Made by a program: the position numbers and the translations under genes. Positions 54,143 through 62,159 of a stretch of 64,000 bases of DNA are shown here, in pieces; the first letter of the stretch is position 1, and the number at the start of each line of letters is the position of its first letter. Source of the stretch: Bordetella ansorpii (lineage in GTDB: Bacteria; Pseudomonadota; Gammaproteobacteria; Burkholderiales; Burkholderiaceae_B); contig NZ_FKBS01000025.1 of NCBI RefSeq assembly GCF_900078315.1, positions 248,001 to 312,000 of the forward strand, read 5' to 3'. The notes beneath the pieces are model-generated. The model was not told the DNA's origin and ran no database searches. It saw only the letters and a list, made by a program, of their open reading frames with translations.

Positions 54143-56148
54143 GCCCTCAACTCACCCTGGCCATCGAGTCCAAGCTCGTCGTGGACATCTTCGCCGGCGG
54201 CGGTGGCTGGTCCACCGCCTATGAACAGGCCACCGGCCAGCACGTGCACATCGCTATCAACCACAATCCCGATGCGCTGAGCATGCACGAGGTCAACCAC
54301 CCGCAGGCGAAGCACCACATCGCCGACGTGTGGGAGGTCTGCCCCCGCCGCGCGACGGGCGGCCTGCCGGTAGGCTGGCTGCACCTGTCGCCGGACTGCA
54401 CCGACCACAGCCAGGCCAAGGGCGGCCAGCCTCGCCGCAAGAACATCCGGGCGCTGGCCTGGGTGGCTGTCTACTGGGGCGGCACCGTGCAGCCCGACAT
54501 CATCAGCCTGGAGAATGTGGTCCAGATCCTGAAGTGGGGCCGACTGATCGCCAAACGCGACAAGGCAACCGGTCGGGTCGTCAGGCTCGACGGCAGCGTG
54601 GCTGCACCCGGTGAGCGCGTGCCTGTACAGGAGCAGTTCCTGATCCCCGACCCCAAGCACCAGGGCAAGCACTGGCTGCGGCTGGTGGCAATCCTGCGCG
54701 GCCAGGGCTACGTCGTGGAATGGCAAGAACTGAATGCGGCCGACTACGGCGCCGGCACCACGCGCACGCGCCTTTTCATGATGGCCCGCCGTGACGGCTT
54801 GCCTATCGTTTGGCCGCAGGCCACGCACCACAAGAAGCCGGCCAAGGGCCAGCGCGGCTGGCGCCCGGCCGCCGATGGCATCGACTGGAGCATCGAGGGT
54901 AATTCGATCTTCGGCCGCAAGAAGGACCTGGCGGACGCCACCCTGCGTCGGATCGCACGTGGCACGCAGCGCTACGTGCTGGGCAGCGCGGATCCGTTCA
55001 TCGTGCCCATCGCCAACTGGAGCCGGGATGGGTCGCATTCTACCCAGCAGCCAATCAGCACGATCACGGCGAAGCCTCGCGGCGGCGCGCATGCAGTTGT
55101 CGCGCCGGTGCTGGCTGGCGTCGGCGGACGTGCTGGCCAGAGCGAGCCCAGGCCCGCGAGCGAATCGCACTACACCATCACGCGCAAGGGCGACAGCGCC
55201 ATCATCGCGCCCGTGCTGGTGCAGGCCGGCTACGGCGAGCGCGAGGGCCAAGCGCCCAGGTCGCTGGATCTGCAGCAGCCGCTGGGCACCGTCACCGCAG
55301 GCGGGATCAAGCACGCGCTGGCGTCCGGCTACCTGGTGCAGGCCGGGCACGGCGAGGGCAAGCCCGGCGCACGCCGCTGGTCCTATGGCTGCAACGACCC
55401 AGCACACCCGGTCGGCACACTGACCGCCAGCAATGGCGGATTCTCGGCAGCCACCGCGTTCATGGTGCAGGCGAATGGCGGATACAACGCCACACCCGCA
55501 CATGATCTGCGCCGGGCCGCTTCGACCATCACCAACACCGGCAGCCAGCAGCAACTGATAACGGCCCACGTGACCACCCTGCGCCAGCACAGCACGGGCA
55601 CTGCCGGAGATGAACCCGTGGCGGGCATCTCGGCAGGCGGCCAGCACCACGGCCTCGTAGCGACGCACCTGACCGCCATGAGCCAGAACGTCACGGGCTC
55701 CGACCCGCGTGAACCCGCGCAGACCATCCTGGCCGGCGCTGCACGGTACGGCCTGGTCGAATACGACCTGGCGCCCGAGGACGAGGCCGGCGCGCTGCGC
55801 GTGGCCGCGTTCCTGATGCGCTATTACGGCGAGGGCGGCCAGTGGGGCGATCTGCGCGAGCCCGCCAGCACACTCACCACCCGCGACCGCCTGGCGCTAG
55901 TCACCGTCCACATCCAGGGCACGCCCTACGTCATCGTGGACATCCGACTGCGCATGCTCACGCCGGCCGAGCTGTACGACCTGCAGGGATTTCCCCGCGA
56001 CTACATCATCACCCACGGCCACGACGGCCGGGTATTCACGAAATCCCAGCAGGTACACATGGTCGGCAACAGCGTTAGTCCACCGCCGGCGGTCGCACTC
56101 ATAACGGCTAATGCGCCGCAGGAACTGCTGATGAGGAAGGCAGCATGA
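54136..56148 (+). CDS. DNA (cytosine-5) methyltransferase with repeat-rich recognition region
   Basis: 670 aa from the GTG at 54136 (AGGGGA upstream). Motif I VVDIFAGGGGWSTAYEQ, motif IV SPDCTDHSQAKGG with catalytic Cys88 (SPDC replaces PPC), motif VI SLENVVQ, motif VIII TTRTRLFMMARR, and C-terminal ELYDLQGFPRDY and MVGNSVSPPPAVAL. Between motifs VIII and IX about eight loose repeats of a T(I/V/L)T...(H/Y)-type unit occupy residues about 305-592. It could protect phage DNA from restriction. No cognate endonuclease is adjacent. Confidence 0.9.
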   Translation: MLSPQLTLAIESKLVVDIFAGGGGWSTAYEQATGQHVHIAINHNPDALSMHEVNHPQAKHHIADVWEVCPRRATGGLPVGWLHLSPDCTDHSQAKGGQPRRKNIRALAWVAVYWGGTVQPDIISLENVVQILKWGRLIAKRDKATGRVVRLDGSVAAPGERVPVQEQFLIPDPKHQGKHWLRLVAILRGQGYVVEWQELNAADYGAGTTRTRLFMMARRDGLPIVWPQATHHKKPAKGQRGWRPAADGIDWSIEGNSIFGRKKDLADATLRRIARGTQRYVLGSADPFIVPIANWSRDGSHSTQQPISTITAKPRGGAHAVVAPVLAGVGGRAGQSEPRPASESHYTITRKGDSAIIAPVLVQAGYGEREGQAPRSLDLQQPLGTVTAGGIKHALASGYLVQAGHGEGKPGARRWSYGCNDPAHPVGTLTASNGGFSAATAFMVQANGGYNATPAHDLRRAASTITNTGSQQQLITAHVTTLRQHSTGTAGDEPVAGISAGGQHHGLVATHLTAMSQNVTGSDPREPAQTILAGAARYGLVEYDLAPEDEAGALRVAAFLMRYYGEGGQWGDLREPASTLTTRDRLALVTVHIQGTPYVIVDIRLRMLTPAELYDLQGFPRDYIITHGHDGRVFTKSQQVHMVGNSVSPPPAVALITANAPQELLMRKAA

Positions 56149-56390
56149 CGCGACAAGCATCACGGCGTCAGCCGCCAGCAGCGCTCTCCAGGGACGCCCT
56201 GTATTCGTGGACGGACATCGCGCCCTTTGTGCGTGTCGGCCGCGAGACCTGGCGCCGCTACATCAAGGCCGGCACTGCGCCCGCTCCCGTACAGTTAGGC
56301 AAGCGATGCAGCCGGTATCGCGGCAGCGATGTCCTGGCCTGGATCGAATCGCCCAGCACCTACCGCGCCAACAGCAAGCCCACGGATTGA
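56145..56390 (+). CDS. AlpA-type HTH protein
   Basis: 81 aa. YSWTDIAPFVRVGRETWRRY, IKAGTAPAPVQLGKRCSRYR and GSDVLAWI form the AlpA winged HTH. It is coupled to the methyltransferase and lies just before the primase-helicase gene. Likely excisionase or early regulator of the prophage. Confidence 0.88.
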   Translation: MTRQASRRQPPAALSRDALYSWTDIAPFVRVGRETWRRYIKAGTAPAPVQLGKRCSRYRGSDVLAWIESPSTYRANSKPTD

Positions 56391-56391
56391 T

Positions 56392-59205
56392 ATGTACGCA
56401 ATGAAGCACAACCCGGCCATGGCGGCGTGGTTCTCTCGCCTGAAAAACGACATCGACCTGCACGACCTGGCCGAACGCCTGGGCCTGCAGCGCAATGGAC
56501 AGCGCGGCAACTATCACAGCCCGCACCACAAAGACAAGAACGCCTCGCTGTCGATATTCGATGAGGGCCGAGGCTGGAAGGACTGGTCGTCGGACGATGG
56601 CGGCAGTTGCATTGACCTGGTTCAGTACTGCATGCCAGCGCAGGCCCAGACGCCGCTGGAGGCCGCAAAACTGCTCGGGCGGTGGTATGGCATCGCCCCA
56701 CCCGCGCCGGACGGGCAGGGCCGCCCTCAGCGCGCGGAAAAGACGCAAGCCGAGTTCATCGCAGACCGATCCATGGCGGACCCCGCGCCGGCGGCCAGGT
56801 ATCTGACCGGCCGAGGCATCGCGCCCGCCGTCATCGAGCGCGCCATCCGCAATCGCGCAGTCGGCTGGAACGTATGGCGCAGCACAAAGGTGCCGCCGGC
56901 TACCCCCGGCCACGGCGGGCCGGCGGCCGCGTTCATCGTCCGGAATCCGCAGACCACTGGTGTCGTCGCCGTGGACCTGCGCTACGAAGATGCGGACCTG
57001 AATGGCGGCATCAAAACTCAATGCCAAGGCGAAAAGCTCGGGTATTACTGGTGCAGCGACCCCAGGGCGCTGCGCAAGGCGCATACCGTCATCATCACAG
57101 AAAGCCCGATCAACGCCCTGTCCGTCGAGACGGCCGCGCTGCCGGAGGGCACGGCTTCGCTGGCCATACGCGGCACGGCCAACGTGCCGCACATCGACTG
57201 GTCATTCCTGCGCGGCAAGCGCGTGCTGATCGGCCTCGATCACAACGACCCCGTGAACCCGCGCACCGGCCAGCGACCGGGATTGGCCGCGGCCTGGCAA
57301 CTGTCCGAAATCCTCACGGCGCAGGACGTGGGTTCGATGTTCATCGACATGCAGGATTGGGACGAAGGCGAAGACATCAACGACGTGCTGAAGCAGCACG
57401 GCGCGCAGGAGCTGGGCAAGCGTCTGCGTGTGCTGGAAAGCTGGCTGATTCCCGGCATGCCCGGCGGCGGCCGGATGGACGGCACGCGCCGCGTGTTCCT
57501 GCCTGGCCATGACTTCGGCGTCTACTGGCGGTATCGCGTGAAAGACGATTTCACGCAGTACGTCGAAAAATTCAAGGATGACGCCGACGACGACGGCGAT
57601 TCCACGCGCTCGGAGACCCTGGGCGACCTGTGCAGCTTCCGCGTGGCCGGCTTCTCGCGGCTGCGCATCCAGAGCCACCTGGCCACCATCAACGGCGGCG
57701 CCGACACGCAGCCCGAAACGGTTTTCGGCGTCAGCGCCCAGGTGCCGCGGCATGGCGCTGTCCTGCAGCGCGAAGTCGTCAACGATGACCGCCTGTACAA
57801 CCTCGAATGGTGGCGCGGCAAGTTCGGCCACATCTGGAAGCCTGGCGAATTCGCGCGCATGGTCAACGTGCTGGAGCGCACCGCGCACCTGGGCGCGCGC
57901 GACGTGGTGAACTTCGTGGGGCTGGCCTGGCGCGCCGGCGAGCTGGCGGCGCTGGAGGGCAACGACTGCTATTTCGTGGAGCCGCAGAAGCAATGCCTGT
58001 ACTACAACATGAGCTTTCCCCGCGGCCCCCAGGCCGACGCCGCCCGCGTCATCCAGGCCTATCAGGAAACGTTCCAGGACAACGCGGCGGCCATCGGCGT
58101 GGTGTGGGCGCTCGGCGCGCACCTGAAGGCCATCCTGGGCTTCTACCCGCACCTGCAGATGCAGGCCGAGAAGGGCTCCGGCAAGTCGAAGCTGCTGGAA
58201 AGCATGCAGGCTTCGCTGGCGTTTCAGGTGCTGTCTGGCCAAATGCTCAAGACCGACCACCGCCGGCGTGCATCGGTGTCCTACACCACCCACCCGGTGG
58301 GCTGGGACGAGTTCTCGAAGCTGCCCAAGCAGGTGCTGTCGGACATCGACGGCCTGCTGCAGTCCACCTATCGGTTCGAGTTCACGCGCGTGGGCGCCGC
58401 GCTGACGCCCTATCTGATGTGCGCGCCAGTGCTGCTGGCCGGCGAGGAGGTCGACGTTGAAAGCCTTCAGTCGAAAATCGTGCGCACGTCGCTGTCCGTG
58501 GCCAAGCAGGGGCCGATGCTGCCGCATGACCTGCCGCAGTTCCCCGTGTGGGATTGGCTGCGGTTCATCGCCGCGCAGCCGCCGGCCGAGATCCGCGAGT
58601 TGCACGCCAGGTATCTGGCCATGTGCCAGGCGCGCGGCCGCGCTGATGCGAAGGACGCCACCGCCAATCGCATGAAGGAGAACTACGCGGCGCTGCTGGC
58701 CGCGTGGGACCTGTTGTGCCGCTTCGCCGGCATCGACGTCGGCCAGGGCGGTTTCATCGAGGATCTGCTGACTGAGATGAACGTGCATATCGCCGAGACC
58801 AACGGCACGCGCCTGCCGTGGGTCTGGATCATGGAAATCCTGCTGTCCGAGATCGAGGCCAGGCGCTACGACTACCCGTACACGTGGGACAAGGTGCAGA
58901 CCGATGCCGGCGACGAAACCCTGCTGTACCTGCGGCCGAACCACGTAATGGACCACCTGTCCACCGCCTCGCACCTGCGCGCCAAGTTCGATGCGCTGCC
59001 GGTCAAAACCGGGCGGATATTCAAGCAGCAGCTGCTGCAGTCCGGCGTGGTGGCCACCATCAACGGCAAGCTGGTGGAGGACGCCGACCGGATCATCCGT
59101 GGCCAGCGCACCGCGCGCCTGACGGCCATCAGGTTGGCCAAGCTCGAACAGCTGGGCCTGTACGCCACGCCCTTCGTTCCTGGCGAATTGCCGCATCCGC
59201 AGTAG
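56392..59205 (+). CDS. Phage primase-helicase (Toprim + P-loop ATPase)
   Basis: 937 aa from the ATG at 56392. An N-terminal primase-like zinc-site region (NYHSPHHKDKNASLSIFDEG, GWKDWSSDDGGSCIDLVQ) precedes a Toprim domain (TVIITESPINALSV, VLIGLDHND). The C-terminal half is a P-loop ATPase/helicase with Walker A QAEKGSGKSKLLES near residue 593 and HPVGWDEFSKL as a likely Walker B region. It should start phage replication at the adjacent iteron region. It is not P2 gpA. Confidence 0.87.
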   Translation: MYAMKHNPAMAAWFSRLKNDIDLHDLAERLGLQRNGQRGNYHSPHHKDKNASLSIFDEGRGWKDWSSDDGGSCIDLVQYCMPAQAQTPLEAAKLLGRWYGIAPPAPDGQGRPQRAEKTQAEFIADRSMADPAPAARYLTGRGIAPAVIERAIRNRAVGWNVWRSTKVPPATPGHGGPAAAFIVRNPQTTGVVAVDLRYEDADLNGGIKTQCQGEKLGYYWCSDPRALRKAHTVIITESPINALSVETAALPEGTASLAIRGTANVPHIDWSFLRGKRVLIGLDHNDPVNPRTGQRPGLAAAWQLSEILTAQDVGSMFIDMQDWDEGEDINDVLKQHGAQELGKRLRVLESWLIPGMPGGGRMDGTRRVFLPGHDFGVYWRYRVKDDFTQYVEKFKDDADDDGDSTRSETLGDLCSFRVAGFSRLRIQSHLATINGGADTQPETVFGVSAQVPRHGAVLQREVVNDDRLYNLEWWRGKFGHIWKPGEFARMVNVLERTAHLGARDVVNFVGLAWRAGELAALEGNDCYFVEPQKQCLYYNMSFPRGPQADAARVIQAYQETFQDNAAAIGVVWALGAHLKAILGFYPHLQMQAEKGSGKSKLLESMQASLAFQVLSGQMLKTDHRRRASVSYTTHPVGWDEFSKLPKQVLSDIDGLLQSTYRFEFTRVGAALTPYLMCAPVLLAGEEVDVESLQSKIVRTSLSVAKQGPMLPHDLPQFPVWDWLRFIAAQPPAEIRELHARYLAMCQARGRADAKDATANRMKENYAALLAAWDLLCRFAGIDVGQGGFIEDLLTEMNVHIAETNGTRLPWVWIMEILLSEIEARRYDYPYTWDKVQTDAGDETLLYLRPNHVMDHLSTASHLRAKFDALPVKTGRIFKQQLLQSGVVATINGKLVEDADRIIRGQRTARLTAIRLAKLEQLGLYATPFVPGELPHPQ

Positions 59206-59227
59206 CCGCTGGCCAGCATCCGAGACA

Positions 59228-59250
59228 GCCCGCCGACGCGGGCTTTTCTC
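59228..59250 (+). terminator. Terminator after the primase-helicase gene
   Basis: GCCCGC, loop CGAC, GCGGGC (59228-59243), then TTTTCTC. It ends the early operon. Confidence 0.85.
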
Positions 59251-59465
59251 TTGCGGAATAACCCTACTCGTATATCAACATTGCCCTGCGGACGTGTCCC
59301 GTGGATCACAGCGGCCGCGCGGCGTCAAGCGATAATTTGCCCGATTTGCAGCCGAAACGCCGCTGGACCCGGGCGCAGGTAAGAAAATAACCGTGGATAC
59401 ACTTGATACAAATAACCTAAGTCATTGATGCTTGAGCAGAATTCCCCAATCACTTGCCCCTGAAA

Positions 59466-59767
59466 GTCCCACGGTTTACCCCTCAAGGTCCCACGGTTTC
59501 GACTTATCCACCGTGGGACCGTTTCTGCCGGCCGGCCCCCTTCTCTTTCTCTTTTTCCCTTTAAAAACAAGAAGAAAGAAGAAAAGAAAGCGGTGAAAAG
59601 GGAATGCGGAGGGTCCCACGGTCTGTAATATTGGGGATAACTTGTATCCACGGTTTCGCGCGGCAAAATCGGCGAAACCGTGGGACTCGGGGACAGATCA
59701 GAAAACGTAAGTCCTTGAAAAACAAGGGGACGACGACGCGTCCCACGGTTTCCCACGGTCCCACGGT
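59466..59767. other. Putative iteron-type replication origin of the prophage
   Basis: GTCCCACGGTTT or close variants occur at 59466-59477, 59488-59499, 59511-59519 (inverted), 59613-59622, 59648-59656 (partial), 59675-59686 (inverted), 59740-59751, 59750-59759 and 59758-59767. The first two are 22 bp apart. A pyrimidine/A-rich tract (about 59538-59600) between the clusters could unwind easily. It lies directly after the replicase gene and before the integrase, with no real gene inside. Confidence 0.7.
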
Positions 59768-59774
59768 GTTTTTG

Positions 59775-61046
59775 CTACCCCTCCCGGCGAGAGCGCTGCC
59801 GCGCTTCGGCTCGTAGCTGGTCCAGGTAGTCCGCCCACTGCTGCATGAAGGCGATTCGGGCCGCGATGAAGGCCGTCCGGTTGTAGGCCCGGCCCAGCGC
59901 GTCTGCCACCTTGTGGCTGATTTGCAGCTCAAGGACGCGCTCATCCACGTCCAGCCTTTCCGCCGCGAGCGTGCGTGCCGAGGCGCGGAATCCGTGGGCG
60001 GTCATCTCCCCGTGGAAACCCAGGCGGCGCAGCGCCAGGCGCACCGCCCCATCTGAAAGAGGGGCCCCGGTGACGCGCGACGATTTGAATACCCAGGGCG
60101 TGTGCCCCGTGAGCGGGCGCAGGGCCTCAAGGATCGAAACAGCTTGGCGCGATAACGGCACCAGGTGGCTTTGCCAGCCCGTGCGCGTGATCTTGGTATC
60201 GCCCTGCGCGCCGGCGCGGTCAGCGGAGATTTGCCACATGGGCGCGCCCCACTCCCGGCCCTTCAGATCCATTTCTTCCCATCGGGCCTCGCGCAGCTCG
60301 GACGGGCGCTGAAACACCAGCGGCGATAACTGCAACAGGCAGCGCGTGACCATCTCCCCGCGCTCATAACCGCCGAGCGCGAGCACCAGTTCGCCGAAGC
60401 GCTCGGGCGACGTGATGGCGGCGAAGTGGCCGGCCTTCGGCGTCAACACCGCACCCTTCAAGGCTGCTGTGGGGTCGTTTGTGGCACGTCCCTTACCGAT
60501 GGCGTAGCGGAACACCTGGCCGATGAAGCCACGTAGGCGCCGGGCGGTCTCTGGCGCCCGCGACTCGACGCGATTGAGGATCGCCAGGATCTCCGGTGCC
60601 TGGACTTGGGCCACGGGCCGCGTACCGATCCAGGGAAACACGTCCTTTTCCAGCTTCTCGATGATCGCTTCGACGTAGCCGGCGCTGCGGCCGGCGCGCA
60701 GCTTTGCTTTCCACAGTTCGCGCGCCACACCCTCGAAGTCGTTGCCCGCTTCCTCTGCCTGGATGAGCTTGACCAGGCGCTTCGTAGCGGTCGGGTTTTC
60801 GCCTTGGGCCAGTTGGGCGCGCGCGGCTTGGTGTCGCTCCCGTGCCTCGCGTGCGCTGACGGCGGGATAGACGCCCAGGGACAGCGTTTGCTGCTTGCCG
60901 TGGTAGCGGTAATTGAATTGCCAGTACTTGGCGCCATCGGGCCGCACGACCAACACCAGGCCCCCGCCATCGGACAGCTTGCGCTGCTTGTCCGCCGCAG
61001 TGGCCTTGCGGATCTGGATATCGGTCAATTTGGCCAGTGCGCCCAT
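59775..61046 (-). CDS. int: P4-type tyrosine integrase of the prophage
   Basis: 423 aa. The N-terminal DUF4102 domain starts MGALAKLTDIQIRKATAADK and contains SDGGGLVLVVRPDGAKYWQF. The catalytic set comprises Arg in FQRPSELREARW, HGFRASARTL, ISHKVADALG and the nucleophile Tyr in RAYNRTAFIAAR. It reads away from the tRNA-Ser whose 3' end is its attachment site. It is not P2 Int. Confidence 0.93.
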   Translation of the reverse strand: MGALAKLTDIQIRKATAADKQRKLSDGGGLVLVVRPDGAKYWQFNYRYHGKQQTLSLGVYPAVSAREARERHQAARAQLAQGENPTATKRLVKLIQAEEAGNDFEGVARELWKAKLRAGRSAGYVEAIIEKLEKDVFPWIGTRPVAQVQAPEILAILNRVESRAPETARRLRGFIGQVFRYAIGKGRATNDPTAALKGAVLTPKAGHFAAITSPERFGELVLALGGYERGEMVTRCLLQLSPLVFQRPSELREARWEEMDLKGREWGAPMWQISADRAGAQGDTKITRTGWQSHLVPLSRQAVSILEALRPLTGHTPWVFKSSRVTGAPLSDGAVRLALRRLGFHGEMTAHGFRASARTLAAERLDVDERVLELQISHKVADALGRAYNRTAFIAARIAFMQQWADYLDQLRAEARQRSRREG

Positions 61047-61061
61047 GTCTTGCCACTCCCG

Positions 61062-61222
61062 TTGCTGGTAAAAACAGACCGCAAGCCGGCGGCCGTGAGA
61101 TTTACCAGCAAAATTACCAGCAAATCAGGTGGGCTGCACGGGGGCAACGTGGGGCAACGTGAGGCAAACAAAAACCCGCAGAACGTTTGTTCATGCGGGT
61201 TTCGAGGCATCGTGGGGCAATC
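61062..61222. repeat. Right integrase arm-type repeats
   Basis: TTACCAGCAAA at 61102-61112 and 61114-61124, the inverse TTGCTGGTAA at 61062-61071, and GGGGCAACGT-type repeats at about 61141-61167 and 61213-61222. The TTACCAGC octamer also occurs twice with the same spacing at the left end of the prophage. Confidence 0.6.
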
Positions 61223-61235
61223 TGATGCAAATTCT

Positions 61236-61249
61236 TGGCGGACAGAGGG
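61236..61249. repeat. attR of the prophage (3' end of tRNA-Ser)
   Basis: TGGCGGACAGAGGG, identical to 28134-28147. The repeat starts exactly at the tRNA CCA end, so the tRNA remains intact. Confidence 0.88.
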
Positions 61250-61326
61250 GGATTCGAACCCCCGATACGCTTTTGACGTATACACGCTTTCCAGGCGTGC
61301 GCCTTCAACCGCTCGGCCACCTGTCC
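61236..61326 (-). tRNA. tRNA-Ser (anticodon GGA)
   Basis: 91 nt. The acceptor stem GGACAGG pairs with TCTGTCC, followed by the discriminator G and an encoded CCA. The anticodon arm is CACGC-CTGGAAA-GCGTG with GGA, the long variable arm is class II, and the T arm is GGGGG-TTCGAAT-CCCCC. Its 3' end is the prophage attachment site. Confidence 0.97.
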
Positions 61327-61526
61327 TAATTTGGGCTGCCTGCCCTTGCCGTCTCGATGGGCACAAACGCCCCCGCGCAGCAAAAATCGGCAATCCGCGA
61401 TTCTAGCAGGTTTTCGCCCATCATTTCCAGCGAGCCATTGCAGATCTCCTGACGCCCCCGTGGATGTCGCGCCGGCACAACCCACTCAAGACGCCGCTCG
61501 CGGCCCGGCCTGCGCCTCGTCCTGCG

Positions 61527-61773
61527 TCACGCACAGGCCGACAATCGCCCTATTGCACACCCCTGCAGCACGTGCACGGTTTCTGCGGCAGGAATGTCGA
61601 TCCCGTCATGCCTCAGCGCGCCGAACAAGGCCGTCGCGGCAATGCCGGTGGCGGCATCTTCAGGGTAGCCGGAGGCCTGGGGAAACTGCCGCGCCTCAGC
61701 ATGCCCTCGGCATGCGCGTGCGGCCCGTTGCCATAGTGCGGCCGGTCGTTGCACAGGACGTCGAAATCGATCA
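61527..61773 (-). pseudogene. PhzF-family isomerase remnant (frameshifted)
   Basis: An ATG at 61773 begins MIDFDVLCNDRPHYGNGPHA, then the frame changes: the next frame reads QFPQASGYPEDAATGIAATA, LFGALRHDGIDIPAAETVHV, LQGCAIGRL, the C-terminal end of the PhzF phenazine-biosynthesis-like family (with its conserved SGYPEDAATGIA motif). About two-thirds of a normal PhzF is missing. It does not look functional. Confidence 0.65.
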
Positions 61774-62159
61774 TGGGTGTTCCTTGGGCCAGGAGAGGAA
61801 TCCGCGGCCAGCCGGTACGCAACGGATTCCGTCAGACATCGGAACACGGGCCCAGCGCCGAACCGCCCCAAACGGCGCCGAATCAGACCAAGACCGGACA
61901 GGGCAATGCGGATTTGCAACATACCCCCCTGCCACGCACTGACAGAAACCTGTCAATCACCCAAAGAGGGGGACGTAACCCGCGGTACTCTGCCCGTCCA
62001 AGTTACAGAAAAATGAGCAATATCAAACATTGCGAGTACGCCATTCCTACAATCTTCGCAAAACGAGAACTAGGCCTCGCGTCCCGCGGACAAGCGGCCC
62101 GAAAGCGGCTGCCCAGGCCGAAGGGCGTGCTGCGAGCACCATAAGGTCAACGGAAGACA
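61774..62159. other. Intergenic region before the Aer-like gene, no gene seen
   Basis: About 390 bases with no RBS-preceded ORF. AT-rich stretches around 62010-62060 could hold the promoter of the chemoreceptor gene. Confidence 0.6.

Larger units (their letters stand above)
28134..61249. mobile_element. P2-like prophage integrated in tRNA-Ser(GGA)
   Basis: About 33.1 kb between 14-bp direct repeats. It contains a full P2 complement (Q,P,O,N,M,L,X, holin, endolysin, Rz/Rz1, R,S,V,W,J,I,H,G,FI,FII,E/E',T,U,D), an immunity switch, an Ogr-like activator, a methyltransferase, a primase-helicase, a putative origin and an integrase. I see no broken structural gene, so it may be inducible. Confidence 0.93.

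Noticed and set aside
59325-59756. Minus-strand 143-codon ORF over the iteron region
   Set aside because: Its translation is built from the repeated iteron sequence and has no RBS; more likely non-coding origin DNA.
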